A DNA stretch of 64,000 nt, taken from Chthonomonas calidirosea T49 (GTDB lineage Bacteria; Armatimonadota; Chthonomonadetes; Chthonomonadales; Chthonomonadaceae). Positions 25,843 to 34,274 of this stretch are shown piece by piece; the stretch's first letter is position 1, and each line of letters begins with the position of its first letter. The translations under genes were made by a program, and so were the position numbers. The notes beneath the pieces are model-generated. The model ran no database searches and was not told where the DNA came from. It saw nothing but the letters and a program-made list of their open reading frames with translations. Location of the stretch: assembly GCF_000427095.1 (NCBI RefSeq), contig NC_021487.1:2377325-2441324 (forward strand), given 5' to 3'.

Positions 25843-26652
25843 CTATTGTTGAACACTGGGGTCGCCGTAGGCGAGTCCCCAGAAGCCCCATTCGTTCTTC
25901 TTGCCACTATACTCTACACCCTCCGGATAGAGTTTTGAGAACTGATACCAGTGCACGTGCCCGTCCATGTGCAGCACGTTGGAGCCGGAGTTATGTCGCC
26001 CTTGAAAGCTTGGGCTGCCCCAGAAGTTCGGCTGTGGGTTGCCAACACCACCTGGCCACAGGAAACCTGCCGCCGGAAAGTCAATCATCATCGCCGCCTT
26101 CGCCGAGCTTACGATATCGGGATTGTCGAAGGAGATAGGGGCTTCGTAACCCCCATAAAGGCCGGGACAACTATTAGGGACCCAGTGGCTGTCATAGGTC
26201 AGCATAATGTTGTTGAAGTCGTAGTCCATGGGCGGGTAGACATCGTCATAGTACTGAGCATCGCCTACGTTGGAGTGAGGTAAGCCTACGCAACCATCGT
26301 CGGGAGGAAGCATATAGTCGCCCTGGCCGTTATCACGCTGCTTATGTTGGATCGTGCCCATCGGGAAGGTAGAGGATGGGCATTTAAACAGCTGAGCGTT
26401 TTTGATATAGGGCTCTAGACGTGCCGCCACGATGTAGCTATTAGGCCAGATGTAGACTGGCATATAGTTATCGTAGTCTTGCGCGTACATCAGCATAGCT
26501 AGGCCGATCTGCTTCATGTTGGAGAGGCAGGCGGTTTGACGTGCTTTCTCACGCGCTTGGGCGAAGACTGGGAAGAGAATAGCTGCTAGTATCGCAATAA
26601 TCGCAATAACTACTAGCAGTTCAATCAGTGTGAAACCTTTGCTGCGTTGCAT
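25843..26652 (-). CDS. DUF1559 / H-X9-DG type pseudopilin
   Basis: A 269-residue pseudopilin with the leader [35 protein letters not shown], a QDYDNYMP segment, and the full H-X9-DG signature in [17 protein letters not shown]. An AAAGGA box lies upstream of ATG 26652. A small lipoprotein gene follows. Confidence 0.9.
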   Translation of the reverse strand: MQRSKGFTLIELLVVIAIIAILAAILFPVFAQAREKARQTACLSNMKQIGLAMLMYAQDYDNYMPVYIWPNSYIVAARLEPYIKNAQLFKCPSSTFPMGTIQHKQRDNGQGDYMLPPDDGCVGLPHSNVGDAQYYDDVYPPMDYDFNNIMLTYDSHWVPNSCPGLYGGYEAPISFDNPDIVSSAKAAMMIDFPAAGFLWPGGVGNPQPNFWGSPSFQGRHNSGSNVLHMDGHVHWYQFSKLYPEGVEYSGKKNEWGFWGLAYGDPSVQQ

Positions 26653-26744
26653 GCGCTTTGATCCTTTCTTTATGAAAGTTTGTGTCTTGTGGTATGTTCA
26701 AACACCTTTGAAGAAGGTGCATGAAGCCTAAGTTAAAGAGCACT

Positions 26745-27797
26745 TTATTGTGTGACATGTCTATTAAAGTCTTTTAGTGTGGGAACGCTTTGACGTGTTG
26801 AGCCGCGCAGCACGATATGACAGGGCACGATGCAGTGCTGTGGGCGACCAGCATGACCTTCAATAAGGTCTATCAACATTTCGGTGGCCGTGCGGGCGAG
26901 GCTACTGATATTAATAGAGACGGAGGTCAGCGGCGGCTCCAAATAGGAGCAGAAGCTCGAGTTGTTGAAACCCACGAAGGCGATATCTTCGGGAACGTGG
27001 AGGCCATTCTCTAGAGCCACCTGCATAGCGGCAGCCGCAGTGACGTCGTCTACGGCGACCACGGCATCTGGAGGTGTGGGGAGACTCAGGAGCCTCTTCA
27101 TCGCTTGGCGTCCACCTTCTGCGGTGAAGTTGCCGTATTCTATGGCTTGGAAGGGCACCGCATTCGCTTGAAGGGCTTCAAGATAGCCTGTTAGACGATC
27201 CTCCGACACGTTCACTCCTTTAGGACCGCCAATATAGGCGATGCGGCGATGGCCATCGGAGATAAGCTTTTCGGTGACCATGCGTCCTGCCGCCCTGTTA
27301 TCGTTATCCACAGAGAGCAGGTTTTCGGTGCGCCCGTAGCGCCCGATCAGCACGAAGGGCGCTTCCTCCGCCACAAGCCGCTCGATGCGCTCGTCGTAGT
27401 CACGCGATTCCACGAGGATGAGGCCATCCACACGATGCGAACGGAGCAGCTCTTCATGGATAGGTCGGCGAGAGCGAACATTGCGGTCGGTATCCACGCA
27501 CAGATGGTAGCCACGCTCGGCGCTAACGCGAAGAATAGAGACAATGAGAGGGCAGAAGAAGGGGTCTTGCTCTAGCTCTTCCGGTTTTCGGTGGACAACA
27601 AGGCCGATGACGCCACTATGTTGCGAGCGAAGGGATTGGGCGCGAGCATTGGGAACGTAATTATGGGCACGGATGACCTCAAGCACTCTTTTACGCGCGG
27701 CCTCATTGACGCGGGGATCGTTGTTAAGGACTCGCGACACGGTGGCCTGTGAGACGCGGGCAAGACGTGCTATTTCTAATTGGGTTAGGCCGGGCAC
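26745..27797 (-). CDS. LacI-family transcriptional regulator
   Basis: A repressor of about 350 residues. The helix-turn-helix is LTQLEIARLARVSQATVSRVLNNDP, the hinge follows with NYVPNARAQSLRSQHSG, and the ligand domain has GLVVHR, DGLILVESR, GHRRIAYIGG and PPLTSVSIN. The frame is open to 27896 and ATG 27857 has a GGAGG box, but that ATG lies inside the -10 of a consensus promoter, so a transcript from it begins later. I therefore prefer GTG 27797, which gives the normal LacI N-terminus (MPGLTQLEIARLA). It faces the GH50 and GH5-like hydrolase genes at 28142, its likely targets. Confidence 0.9.
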   Translation of the reverse strand: MPGLTQLEIARLARVSQATVSRVLNNDPRVNEAARKRVLEVIRAHNYVPNARAQSLRSQHSGVIGLVVHRKPEELEQDPFFCPLIVSILRVSAERGYHLCVDTDRNVRSRRPIHEELLRSHRVDGLILVESRDYDERIERLVAEEAPFVLIGRYGRTENLLSVDNDNRAAGRMVTEKLISDGHRRIAYIGGPKGVNVSEDRLTGYLEALQANAVPFQAIEYGNFTAEGGRQAMKRLLSLPTPPDAVVAVDDVTAAAAMQVALENGLHVPEDIAFVGFNNSSFCSYLEPPLTSVSINISSLARTATEMLIDLIEGHAGRPQHCIVPCHIVLRGSTRQSVPTLKDFNRHVTQ

Positions 27798-27825
27798 TTT
27801 TTGTTCCGTGTAGGTTCTTGAATAG

Positions 27826-27840
27826 GAATTCAGTGAATTC
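27826..27840. promoter_or_regulatory. perfect palindrome, probable autoregulatory operator
   Basis: GAATTCAGTGAATTC has perfect 7-bp arms around one base. It lies 9-23 nt downstream of the expected +1 of the LacI gene, a position where repressor binding would block its transcription. Confidence 0.65.
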
Positions 27841-27855
27841 GTATTCTCACCTTCC

Positions 27856-27884
27856 ATTATAACATAGCCTCCGCAAATTGTCAA
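27856..27884 (-). promoter_or_regulatory. consensus sigma-70 promoter
   Basis: On the minus strand TTGACA (27884-27879) and TATAAT (27861-27856) both match the consensus perfectly and are 17 nt apart. It drives the LacI gene; the expected +1 is near 27849. Confidence 0.92.
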
Positions 27885-28141
27885 GGGATTTCCCAAAAAA
27901 TTTCGCGAACAGTGTCTCTATCGCCGAATCCCTAATCTCATCTATTCTCCGTTGCTCTCAATGGGTGCTCCTGCACCAAACACCGTTGTTAACTCCTAGC
28001 CTTGCATGTACTTTGCTTCTATCTGCTAATAGCGGCGAGATCCCGTGAATCTCTGCTAAAATACTATGAAACGCTTCCTCTTGCTTGTAGGCGAGACGCT
28101 TGGCGATCTAACCAAATGCTTCCTCACGGGGAGAAAAGCCG

Positions 28142-30250
28142 ATGAAACTCTATCTGCTGTTGTTGATTCTAGCCACTGCTGCTGCGCTCTGTGCTCGCGC
28201 TCAAGAAAGCCCTGAAACTACTTTCTCTGGTTTCACGCTGCGGCCTAACAATGCTGATATCGCGATAGAGAACGCTCCAGAGCATCCCACGTTACGGATC
28301 ACCTTTCACAAAGGGGCCGAATGGCCTCAGGTGCTTTTTAAGCCGGCCAGTCCGCTGGATTGGAGTGGTGTGGAAGCCCTCTCTTTTACCCTTAGCAATC
28401 CTGGAAAACGTCCTGTTGCATTTGGTTTTCGCATAGACGACTCGCTCGATGCGGATGGCTATAACCATTCACGAACGGCAAATGGAAGCATCGCCCCCGG
28501 TCAAACCCAAACCTTTGCCGTGCGCTTCGGCCCCGACCCCATGAGCCTCGGAATGCGCGGACTTCCTCCTATACCTGGCATGGTGACCTTGGGCGTCTCT
28601 GGTGGAAACCCTTTCAGCTTTCAGCATGTTGTGCAGTTTCAGCTCTTCCTGCATAGCCCAGACCAGAATGTCACATTAGCGCTCTCGTCCTTCAAAACCT
28701 TGCCGTTGTCAACGGAAGACCTCAAAGGCGTGGTGGATGCCTATGGTCAGTATGCGAAAGCCGATTGGCCGGGCAAAGTTCATAGCGATGCCGATCTGGT
28801 GCAGCAGCGGAGAGAGGAGGAGGCCGATCTGAAAGCGCATCCGCCTCTGCCTGATCGCGATCCGTATGGAGGTTGGGCTCGCGGCCCTCAGCTGAAAGCC
28901 ACGGGCTATTTTCGAACGGAGAAGTATGATGGCAAGTGGATGCTTGTGACGCCTTCGGGACATCTGTTCTTTTCCCTAGGGCTAGATGTTGTGGAGTCGA
29001 ACTACCCTACCTTTATCACCGGTCGCGAATCGCTGTTTGCGAGCCTGCCAGATCCTAATGGGCCGCTCGGCGCTTTCTATGGTGAGAGCGGCGCCTATAT
29101 GGGGCCGTTGGCGGGCAAGCGAGGAAAGACATTCGACTTTTATCGCGCCAATCTCTACCGTAAATACGGCCCCAATTACCAAACTGAATGGCAGCAGATG
29201 GCCTTAAAGCGCCTGCCTTCTTGGGGATTCAACACCATCGGCAACTGGTCTGACCCCATCTTCTATCAAAACCAGCAGGTGCCTTTTGTGGCAACCGGCG
29301 GTGTTTACGGCGACTTTGCCACGGTAAGCAGCGGCTCCGACTACTGGGGGCGCATGCCCGATCCCTTCGACCCTCGCTTCGCCGCTGCCGCCGACGCCAA
29401 TATGAAAAACCTCGCCGCCCGCGTGCGGAACTCCCCATGGTGCGTGGGCTATTTTATAGATAACGAACTGAGCTGGGCCGGCTCTGGGCCCGATGGAGAT
29501 GTGGGGCTTGCCCTGGGGGCGCTAAAAGAAGAGGCCTCGAAATCGCCAGCCAAGCGCGCCTTTCTCCATCAGCTTCAAGAAAAGTATGGGGACATTGCGC
29601 GGTTTAATGCTGCGTGGCATGCCGACGTCTCCTCTTGGCAGCAGCTGGAAGCGCCCTACAAAGCCTCCTTGCCGCTTACTCAGGAGGCGCACCAAGACGC
29701 CGAGAGGTTTGTACGCGCTTTTGCGGATAAGTATTTTCAAACCATTCGAGAGGCGTTAAAACGGTACGATCCGAACCATCTCTATCTGGGCTGCCGTTTT
29801 GCTTGGCACAGTCGTGCCGAGGTAGAGGAGGCTGCAAAATACTGCGATGTGGTAAGCTTCAATATATATGCTCCACGCGTAGACGCGAACCAATGGGGCT
29901 ATTTGGCCGATCTCAATCGTCCCTGCATTATTGGAGAGTTCCATTTTGGTGCTCTCGATAGGGGCATGTGGCATCCGGGACTCGTCTCGGCACCCAATCA
30001 AGAGACGCGAGCGCAGATGTTTATAGACTACGTGCACAGCGTTCTCGATAATCCGGCCTTCGTGGGTTGTCACTGGTTTCAATACGTGGATGAGCCGCTA
30101 ACGGGACGAACGTGGGACGGTGAAAACTACAACATCGGGTTTGTGACACAAACCGATAGGCCATATCGTCATATGGTGGCCGCTGCGCGCCGCGTGGGAG
30201 CGGAGCTTTACACCTATCGCTTTGGGGCGTCACACGCCGCGGCCAAATAG
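28142..30250 (+). CDS. GH50-family glycoside hydrolase (beta-agarase-like)
   Basis: A 702-residue secreted enzyme. A signal peptide (LYLLLLILATAAALCARAQ) precedes a beta-sandwich of about 200 residues resembling a carbohydrate-binding module, then a TIM barrel with GH50 markers: SWGFNTIGNWSDP, the acid/base Glu442 in IDNELSW, YLGCRFAW, and the nucleophile Glu599 in IIGEFHFGALDRGMWHPGL, followed by GCHWFQYVDEPLTGR. GH50 enzymes usually cleave agarose or related galactans. GGGGAG precedes ATG 28142. It starts a plus-strand pair with the GH5-like lipoprotein (37-nt gap), opposite a LacI regulator. The substrate in a non-marine host may differ from agar. Confidence 0.88.
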   Translation: MKLYLLLLILATAAALCARAQESPETTFSGFTLRPNNADIAIENAPEHPTLRITFHKGAEWPQVLFKPASPLDWSGVEALSFTLSNPGKRPVAFGFRIDDSLDADGYNHSRTANGSIAPGQTQTFAVRFGPDPMSLGMRGLPPIPGMVTLGVSGGNPFSFQHVVQFQLFLHSPDQNVTLALSSFKTLPLSTEDLKGVVDAYGQYAKADWPGKVHSDADLVQQRREEEADLKAHPPLPDRDPYGGWARGPQLKATGYFRTEKYDGKWMLVTPSGHLFFSLGLDVVESNYPTFITGRESLFASLPDPNGPLGAFYGESGAYMGPLAGKRGKTFDFYRANLYRKYGPNYQTEWQQMALKRLPSWGFNTIGNWSDPIFYQNQQVPFVATGGVYGDFATVSSGSDYWGRMPDPFDPRFAAAADANMKNLAARVRNSPWCVGYFIDNELSWAGSGPDGDVGLALGALKEEASKSPAKRAFLHQLQEKYGDIARFNAAWHADVSSWQQLEAPYKASLPLTQEAHQDAERFVRAFADKYFQTIREALKRYDPNHLYLGCRFAWHSRAEVEEAAKYCDVVSFNIYAPRVDANQWGYLADLNRPCIIGEFHFGALDRGMWHPGLVSAPNQETRAQMFIDYVHSVLDNPAFVGCHWFQYVDEPLTGRTWDGENYNIGFVTQTDRPYRHMVAAARRVGAELYTYRFGASHAAAK

Positions 30251-30287
30251 GGTAGATATTTAGAAGACATTTTAGCAAAAGGGCATC

Positions 30288-32495
30288 ATGATGCGAATTC
30301 AGCGATGGTTTTGGTGGCTATGCGGGCTGTTTCCTGGCGTTCTCTTAGGGGTATGTGCCGGATGCGGGGGAGCCGACTTTGGCGGCCTTCAACAAAGTCT
30401 TAGCGGGGACATCGCCCCCGGCTACAATACGCCCATCGCGTTGCAGAATCGAAATACAGGCGCACGCCTATTACCTGGACAAGGATGTTACCCCATGATC
30501 GAAACTTCGTTTCAGCTCGCTAAGGTGCCCGGCGATCCCTTCGATTTTGAAAAGGTGAATGTGCAGGTGGTGTTCCAGCGGCCAGATGGAGGCACCGTTT
30601 CGGTGCCGGCCTTCTACGACGGCGATCAAACCTGGCGCGCCCGCTACACACCCATTGCACCTGGGCGCTATATCGTACAAAAAGTGCTCTTAAATGGCCA
30701 GATCGCCCATGAAACGAACCTGAACCCCACCCAGTGGAACGTCTCCGGCACGCCTGAGCCTGGCTTCATTCGCATCAACCCAGCCGATCCCATGCGCTTC
30801 GTTTTTGACAACGGTAACACCTATTACCCTGTTGGTAACAATGAGGCATGGCCTTCGCCGAACCTGCCCGATATTCCCGCCCTTTTTGCAAAAATGCACG
30901 CGGCGGGTGAAAACTGGTCGCGTGTTTGGATGGCCCATTGGGCGCATCAAAATCTGGATTGGGTTCCTGGCAGTAAGGTCGCGCCTGGAGATATTGACCT
31001 CGATGTCGCTCGACGTTGGGACAAGATCGTGGAGGCCGCTCAACAGAATGGTATCTACTTTCAGATGGTGCTGCAACACCACGGGCAGTACTCCTCGAAT
31101 GTGAACCCGAACTGGGACGAGAACCCCTACAACGTTAAAAATGGCGGCTTTCTGCAAGCGCCAGACGATTTTTTTACCAACCCGCAGGCCATTGAGGATA
31201 CAAAACGAAAGCTCTACTACATTCTTGCCAGATGGGGCTATTCGCCCAATATTATGGCGTTTGAGCTTTTCAATGAGGTACAGTTCACCGATGCCTATCA
31301 GCACAAACACGAGGCTGCCATCGCCCAGTGGCATCGCGAAATGGCCGATTTTCTCCGGCGTTATGATATCAATCATCACCTTATCACCACTAGCTCGGCA
31401 CCAGATGTGCCCTACGATAGCCCTATTTGGCAAAGCATGGACTACATTCAGGTGCACACCTATCCGCCCGATCCCCTAACGACGTTGGCTGCCGGCCCAC
31501 CGGCGCAGGCCTTGAAGCTGAACAAGCCGATCTTTGTGGGAGAGTTTGGGCCAGCAACGCTAACCGATTCAGACGGCTTGGCGCTACACAATGGCCTCTG
31601 GGCAGGTCTGATGCGCTGGCCCTCTGGCGCCCCCGAATACTGGTCATGGGATATCATCGAAGCACACGATCTCTACGGCAACTATGCGGCCGCCACCGCT
31701 TTTCTAAATGCATCGGAGTTGCTGGAACAGAGAGGGCTTCAGACGGCTACACTGTCGGTGGAGACTCAACAGCATGCCGATCTTGTGATCGCCCCTGGTG
31801 GCGGGTTCGAGCCAGCAAAACAGTCCACCTTCATCATCAGTCCGGAAGGCGCTCCTGCCGCTTTTGGTGCCTATCCCTCCTACCTGCAGGGGCAGTTCCA
31901 TCGTGATATGATGCCCGAACCGCTTACCTTGCAGGTGAACTGTGCAACGCCTATAAAAGGAGAGGTGCAGATCGATCGGGTTGCGAAGGCCGGTGCTACT
32001 CTTCAGATAGGTGTGGATGGACAGGTGGTTGCAACGCGTACGTTCGGCGCAGAAAATAACGACTATACCCCCGAGGCCCAGCAGGGCACGCTGTCTTTCG
32101 GCCTGCCTGCCGGGCAACACACATTGACACTGCAAAACACGGGTTCGGATTGGGTGCGGATACACCGTATCGTTCTTGAGAACTACGCCTTGGCCCTGCA
32201 GTGTTTGGCGCGTGTGGGTAAGAACTATGTGGCGGGTTGGGTATACAATCGGTCTGGTATCTACGCTCCTGCCGATGCCCAACCGAAGCCAGCCCAAGGT
32301 CAGATCGCACTGCCTACGCTCACCCCTGGAACCTATCACCTCGTTTGGTGGGATACGCGTGCTGGTAAGGTGTTAGCGGAAAGCACGTTGACGGTTGTGG
32401 ACCATGGTAAGGTGACGATAACCACTCCGCCGGTTTCGCGTGATGTGGCCTTCTACTTTATTGTCTCGCACACCGTGGCGCAAAAGGCAAAATAG
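30288..32495 (+). CDS. DUF5060 plus GH5-like glycoside hydrolase, probably a lipoprotein
   Basis: A 735-residue exported protein. The N-terminus is hydrophobic with Cys residues (LLGVCAGCGG) that may be lipidated, although the box is not canonical. Residues about 65-150 form an Ig-like DUF5060 domain. A GH5-type TIM barrel follows, with NGNTYYPVGNNEAWP, SRVWMAHW, the acid/base Glu330 in FELFNEVQF, VHTYPP and the nucleophile Glu419 in FVGEFGP. A C-terminal beta-rich region (VQIDRVAKAGATLQIG, then an Ig-like end) probably binds sugar. It should act on a beta-linked polysaccharide together with the GH50 enzyme upstream. Confidence 0.85.
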   Translation: MMRIQRWFWWLCGLFPGVLLGVCAGCGGADFGGLQQSLSGDIAPGYNTPIALQNRNTGARLLPGQGCYPMIETSFQLAKVPGDPFDFEKVNVQVVFQRPDGGTVSVPAFYDGDQTWRARYTPIAPGRYIVQKVLLNGQIAHETNLNPTQWNVSGTPEPGFIRINPADPMRFVFDNGNTYYPVGNNEAWPSPNLPDIPALFAKMHAAGENWSRVWMAHWAHQNLDWVPGSKVAPGDIDLDVARRWDKIVEAAQQNGIYFQMVLQHHGQYSSNVNPNWDENPYNVKNGGFLQAPDDFFTNPQAIEDTKRKLYYILARWGYSPNIMAFELFNEVQFTDAYQHKHEAAIAQWHREMADFLRRYDINHHLITTSSAPDVPYDSPIWQSMDYIQVHTYPPDPLTTLAAGPPAQALKLNKPIFVGEFGPATLTDSDGLALHNGLWAGLMRWPSGAPEYWSWDIIEAHDLYGNYAAATAFLNASELLEQRGLQTATLSVETQQHADLVIAPGGGFEPAKQSTFIISPEGAPAAFGAYPSYLQGQFHRDMMPEPLTLQVNCATPIKGEVQIDRVAKAGATLQIGVDGQVVATRTFGAENNDYTPEAQQGTLSFGLPAGQHTLTLQNTGSDWVRIHRIVLENYALALQCLARVGKNYVAGWVYNRSGIYAPADAQPKPAQGQIALPTLTPGTYHLVWWDTRAGKVLAESTLTVVDHGKVTITTPPVSRDVAFYFIVSHTVAQKAK

Positions 32496-32589
32496 GTCAG
32501 CCTCAGCGAAGACAAAGGCGCTCACGCGGTGAATCCCGCCGCCTCCTAGGGCCTACTCTTTAAGGCACAAGCGATTGATAATCGAAGGC

Positions 32590-34227
32590 TCAGTATGCTT
32601 TCAGCAAATGGGTGGTGCTTTGGCCACAGCCACAAGGGCGCAAAATGTGGTGGGGCTGCAGCGCAAAAGTGTTCGTCTGGCTAAGCGTCTCGGTAAAGGC
32701 AGGGGCTGGAGGTAACAGGCTGCGACCCTCCGCTTTGGTAAGCTTGAGATAGCGCTCTTTGAGCACGTCGTCTTGGCCCGCTAGCAGTTTGTGCGCCAAC
32801 ACCACCGATTTGCAAAGGCGCACAAACCGAATTTGACGTGCCTTTACGCACTCTGCCTGCTCTTCCTGAGCATCTAAGTTCTCAAGGCGTTTCTCCGCTT
32901 CCAGTAGGTCTTTCCAGGGGGACTGTTGCGCGTTTTGAGCGAGCCAATCTATGGCCTCCTGCTTTGCGGCTTCTCTATCCGCCCCGCGCCCGCGCAGTTT
33001 GGGGAAGTTGGCGATGAGAATCGCCTTGTCGTCGCGCAGTTGGCCTTCCAGTTCCGATTCGGCGTTGGCAAAGCGGGCACGCAAAGTTCTTAGGTTTGAG
33101 TCGTCCTGTACGAGGTTAAAGGCGGTTTGCGCACGGCTTTCGCCTTGGAGTTGCAGCTGGTCGGATATCGCTTCGAGAGCGGCGCGTTGCGCCGGAGAGG
33201 CCCACCTCAACAGGTCGTGCCATGGTGTAGAGAACACCTCTTGGTCGCTCGCTTGTACAAAATGGCGAAGAAAAACATCAGAAGTGCAGACGGGGGTGTC
33301 TATGGAGGGATCGTGGATGAGGGTATAGCAGAAGGCCTCGTCCATTCCCACCCGTCCATCGTGATTATAGTCGGCGCCGGTAACGGGGTGTCCCAACCGG
33401 TCACGACCGGTGAGGGCAGCAAAGAAATAGGAGGTAAAGTCGTGATACTCGGCCTCGTTTACCTCGGAGGTACAGCCGGCAGCCTCACGCTGCGGCAGAG
33501 CAGCAAAAAACCCAACAAGGTCTCTATCTAGATAGGGACGCTCTGGATCGCCCCCACCGAAAAGGAGATCGGCGAACCCTCCAGAGAAGCACTGCACCAT
33601 GATGAGCGTCACGGGCACTTTAGGCGGTATCTGCTCTAGCAGACTGGCTAGGGTGTGAACATCGAGGTCGGGTCCCGGTTTCCAAAGGTCATACCGATTG
33701 TTGGCATAGGTAGGGCGGTCAGGGCTGCCGTGGCCGGTAAAGTAGAGCAGCAAAGGCGCGGGATCGGAAGAGGTTGTATACTGCTGATGCATGCGGTCAA
33801 AAAAGTTGCGAATGGCTGAAAGGCGCGAGGGACCATCAGGGCCGCGGAGCAGGTGTGGGGGGCGATAGCGATCGGCGGAGTAGGTGCTATCCTCGTGAAT
33901 GAGGAGGTCATACAGGTGTTGACCAATAGAAATAGGTGCCGGATCGGTATAGTAGATGGTGTCATGCTTGGGATCGCCATCGGCAAAGAGGGTGGTACAT
34001 TGGGCGTTGGCCGGAAGCAGCCGTTGCACATAACGCACGTTGCTTTCGATGGCAACTTGATTATAGTCAGGCTCCGGCCCCCCTCCTACAATCAACACAT
34101 TGAGCGAGGAACCGTTATCCGGTGGGGATAGGGGCGGTTGTGTTTCTTGAGGAAGCGACAGCCCCCCGCACAAAAGAAGAAACGCTCCAGAAAACAGCAG
34201 ACGACGAACCCAAAATATGCCTTTCAT
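32590..34227 (-). CDS. secreted caspase-fold (C13/C14-like) cysteine peptidase with EF-hand-like loop
   Basis: A 545-residue protein with a signal peptide (LLFSGAFLLLCGGLS), then a caspase-like fold: LNVLIVGGG, the catalytic His166 in LLYFTGHGSPD and Cys213 in LIMVQCFSGGFADLL. A calcium-binding-like loop, DYNHDGRVGMDE (286-297), lies inside the domain, as in some bacterial legumain-type peptidases. The C-terminal 200 residues are helical and charged, perhaps coiled-coil (NAESELEGQLRDDK; EKRLENLDAQEEQAE). Substrate unknown. It follows rel on the minus strand with a 47-nt gap. Confidence 0.85.
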   Translation of the reverse strand: MKGIFWVRRLLFSGAFLLLCGGLSLPQETQPPLSPPDNGSSLNVLIVGGGPEPDYNQVAIESNVRYVQRLLPANAQCTTLFADGDPKHDTIYYTDPAPISIGQHLYDLLIHEDSTYSADRYRPPHLLRGPDGPSRLSAIRNFFDRMHQQYTTSSDPAPLLLYFTGHGSPDRPTYANNRYDLWKPGPDLDVHTLASLLEQIPPKVPVTLIMVQCFSGGFADLLFGGGDPERPYLDRDLVGFFAALPQREAAGCTSEVNEAEYHDFTSYFFAALTGRDRLGHPVTGADYNHDGRVGMDEAFCYTLIHDPSIDTPVCTSDVFLRHFVQASDQEVFSTPWHDLLRWASPAQRAALEAISDQLQLQGESRAQTAFNLVQDDSNLRTLRARFANAESELEGQLRDDKAILIANFPKLRGRGADREAAKQEAIDWLAQNAQQSPWKDLLEAEKRLENLDAQEEQAECVKARQIRFVRLCKSVVLAHKLLAGQDDVLKERYLKLTKAEGRSLLPPAPAFTETLSQTNTFALQPHHILRPCGCGQSTTHLLKAY

Positions 34228-34274
34228 CTGTCTCTTCCCCTATGTCTTAATTATAGGTTAGACCGATGAAAGGG

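Noticed and set aside
31427-31906. Long frames inside the GH5-like gene on both strands
   Set aside because: They overlap a clearly conserved coding frame and have no ribosome binding sites or motifs.
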